Part shown: piece by piece, positions 62,975 through 64,000 of the stretch
How the letters are laid out: every line of letters begins with the position of its first letter
Numbering within the stretch: the stretch's first letter is position 1
NCBI RefSeq assembly: GCF_000502835.1
Contig: NZ_AYVL01000017.1
Coordinates: 165,667-229,666, forward strand
Reading direction: 5' to 3'
Length of the DNA: 64,000 bases
DNA from: Mesorhizobium sp. LSJC280B00
GTDB lineage: Bacteria > Pseudomonadota > Alphaproteobacteria > Rhizobiales > Rhizobiaceae
Translations under genes and position numbers: made by a program
Notes under the pieces: generated by a model
What the model was told of the DNA's origin: nothing
The model's input: only the letters and a program-made list of their open reading frames with translations
The model's database searches: none

Positions 62975-63436
62975 ATGACCGCAAAGACCTGGGCTTATGA
63001 GGATTTTGTCGAGGGCGCTTCGCTCGACCTCGGCACCAAGCTGGTAAGTGCCGCCGAAATCATAGAATTCGCCGGTGAATTCGATGCCCAGCCGATGCAT
63101 CTCGACGAGGCCGCGGGCCAGGCCAGCATTCTCGGCGGGCTGGCGGCTTCGGGCTGGCACACCTGCGCCATGTTCATGCGCATGCTGTGCGATGCCTTCC
63201 TGCTCGACTCGACCTCCCAGGGCGCGCCGGGCGTCGACCAGGTCAAATGGAAACGGCCAGTCCTGGCCGGCGACCTGTTGACCGGCAGCACCACCGTCCT
63301 TGCCAAGCGACTGTCCAGATCGAAGCCCCGGCTTGGCCTGGTGACCATGCGCAGCGAGTTGTTCAACCAGCGCGGCGAAGGTGTTTTCGAGCTCGAAAAC
63401 ACCGTCATGTTCCTCACCCGCGAGGGCCGTGCGTGA
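62975..63436 (+). CDS. MaoC-type dehydratase
   Basis: A 153-residue hot-dog-fold (R)-specific enoyl-CoA hydratase-like protein. The pattern YEDFVEGASLDLGTKLVSAA, then EIIEFAGEFDAQPMHLDEAA (the D-x-x-x-x-H of the hydratase motif), GLAASGWHTCAMFMRML and VKWKRPVLAGDLL is complete. It overlaps a second MaoC-type gene by 4 bp (GTGA), which suggests that the two form one two-subunit enzyme or act in turn on hydroxyacyl-CoA. Confidence 0.9.
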   Translation: MTAKTWAYEDFVEGASLDLGTKLVSAAEIIEFAGEFDAQPMHLDEAAGQASILGGLAASGWHTCAMFMRMLCDAFLLDSTSQGAPGVDQVKWKRPVLAGDLLTGSTTVLAKRLSRSKPRLGLVTMRSELFNQRGEGVFELENTVMFLTREGRA

Positions 63437-63903
63437 GCCTCGACGAATTCTTCTGCATCGGTATCACCGTCACGCTCGGTTCACATCGATTCGAACCGGA
63501 GGCGATCAAGGCGTTCGCCCGCAAATACGACCCGCAGATATTCCATATCGACGAAGAGGCGGCGAGGAACAGCATATTCGGCGGGCTCTGCGCCTCGGGC
63601 TGGCACACCGCCGCCACCTGGATGAAATTGAACCTCGAGGCTGGCATAGAGGCAGAGGTCGCCCGCTGGCCCGGTCCTGGGCCGGTGCCGGAATTCGGCC
63701 CCTCGCCCGGCTTCAAGAATCTCAAATGGCCCAAACCTGTCTATGCCGGGGAAACCGTGACTTTCACCCGCACCGCGCTGGCCCATCGCCCCATCGCCTC
63801 GCGACCGGGCTGGCGGCTGCTGACGCTCCGCTCAGAGGCCTTCGATTCGACCGGCGACAAGGTCATCGAATTCGAAAGTGCCGTGCTGGTGAAGGTGGAG
63901 TGA
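63433..63903 (+). CDS. MaoC-type dehydratase, second subunit or paralogue
   Basis: A 156-residue MaoC-like protein starting at GTG 63433, which overlaps the stop of the previous gene. Features: VTLGSHRFEPEAIKAFARKY, DPQIFHIDEEAARNSIFGGL, CASGWHTAATWMKLNL and LKWPKPVYAGETVTFTRT. The hydratase motif region (D-x-x-x-x-H) is kept. It is paralogous to the upstream gene, and the pair is probably cotranscribed and coassembled. Confidence 0.9.
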   Translation: MSLDEFFCIGITVTLGSHRFEPEAIKAFARKYDPQIFHIDEEAARNSIFGGLCASGWHTAATWMKLNLEAGIEAEVARWPGPGPVPEFGPSPGFKNLKWPKPVYAGETVTFTRTALAHRPIASRPGWRLLTLRSEAFDSTGDKVIEFESAVLVKVE

Positions 63904-64000
63904 GCGGAGTTCTTTCCCTCTCCCACAGCTAGGGCGTATACACATCTTGCTGCGACGGATTGACTCGGTTGTGACGTGTCGGATTCCGCCGGCGTGTGCT

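Overview
The window looks like a chromosomal segment of an alphaproteobacterium of the order Hyphomicrobiales, most like Mesorhizobium. The support is high GC with strong third-position G/C bias, a BA14K-family protein, a DUF1127-like small protein, UbiK, the lgt/midA-like/pgeF run, rplY-pth-ychF, and several short palindromic intergenic repeats of the kind common in Mesorhizobium and its relatives. Species cannot be set from the sequence alone. I saw no rRNA, tRNA, insertion sequence, integrase, CRISPR array or replication origin.

1-9.7 kb is a patchwork of small, mostly single-gene units: the 3' end of slyD, an acid phosphatase whose signal-peptide region carries an in-frame amber codon, an NADPH:quinone reductase next to an HxlR regulator, an FMN reductase divergent from a second HxlR regulator with a palindrome between them, a Cys-rich secreted protein, yciA, a Tat-exported metallo-beta-lactamase-fold hydrolase, a LysR regulator divergent from an enol-lactonase-like hydrolase across a 30-bp dyad, a GNAT acetyltransferase, and an AT-richer SMI1/KNR4 orphan.

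9.85-13.6 kb is a tight three-gene catabolic operon (GMC oxidoreductase, enolase-superfamily dehydratase, beta-hydroxyacid dehydrogenase) with stop/start overlaps. 13.7-23.4 kb holds a lipid-kinase-like gene, a 0.74-kb stretch with no recognisable gene, membrane and secreted proteins of unknown role, a Tat-exported FAD oxidase, DUF2314, DUF3137 and CapA proteins. 23.5-28.6 kb carries a very long uvrB (large N-terminal extension, repeated motif and a palindromic repeat inside its tail) and an ABC-F ATPase preceded by a leader ORF and hairpins. 28.7-37.5 kb has small proteins, a TPR-sulfotransferase, two cold-shock genes with a shared leader motif, a BA14K protein and ilvE, with clear terminators. 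37.8-41.7 kb is MarR / response regulator / histidine kinase / glycosyltransferase.

41.7-49.2 kb and 58.5-63.9 kb are housekeeping runs: csaA, a YbjN protein, ubiK, lgt, a MidA-like methyltransferase, pgeF, an M24 protein, a lipoprotein and prs; then rplY, pth, ychF, corA and two MaoC hydratases. Between prs and rplY sits an accessory block at about 49.3-58.3 kb. It contains an AraC regulator divergent from an Fsr-type MFS exporter, a DASS-type transporter plus glycerate kinase divergent from a two-component system, and an ArsR-rhodanese fusion divergent from a DUF2938 membrane protein. A copy of the same 45-bp repeat lies on each outer side of the prs-to-rplY interval.

The most interesting signals are the leader/attenuator-like architecture of the ABC-F gene, the repeat array and embedded palindromic element in UvrB, the two-component / glycerate-uptake divergon, the ArsR-rhodanese/DUF2938 pair with its repeat-containing operator, and the shared leader motif of the two csp genes.
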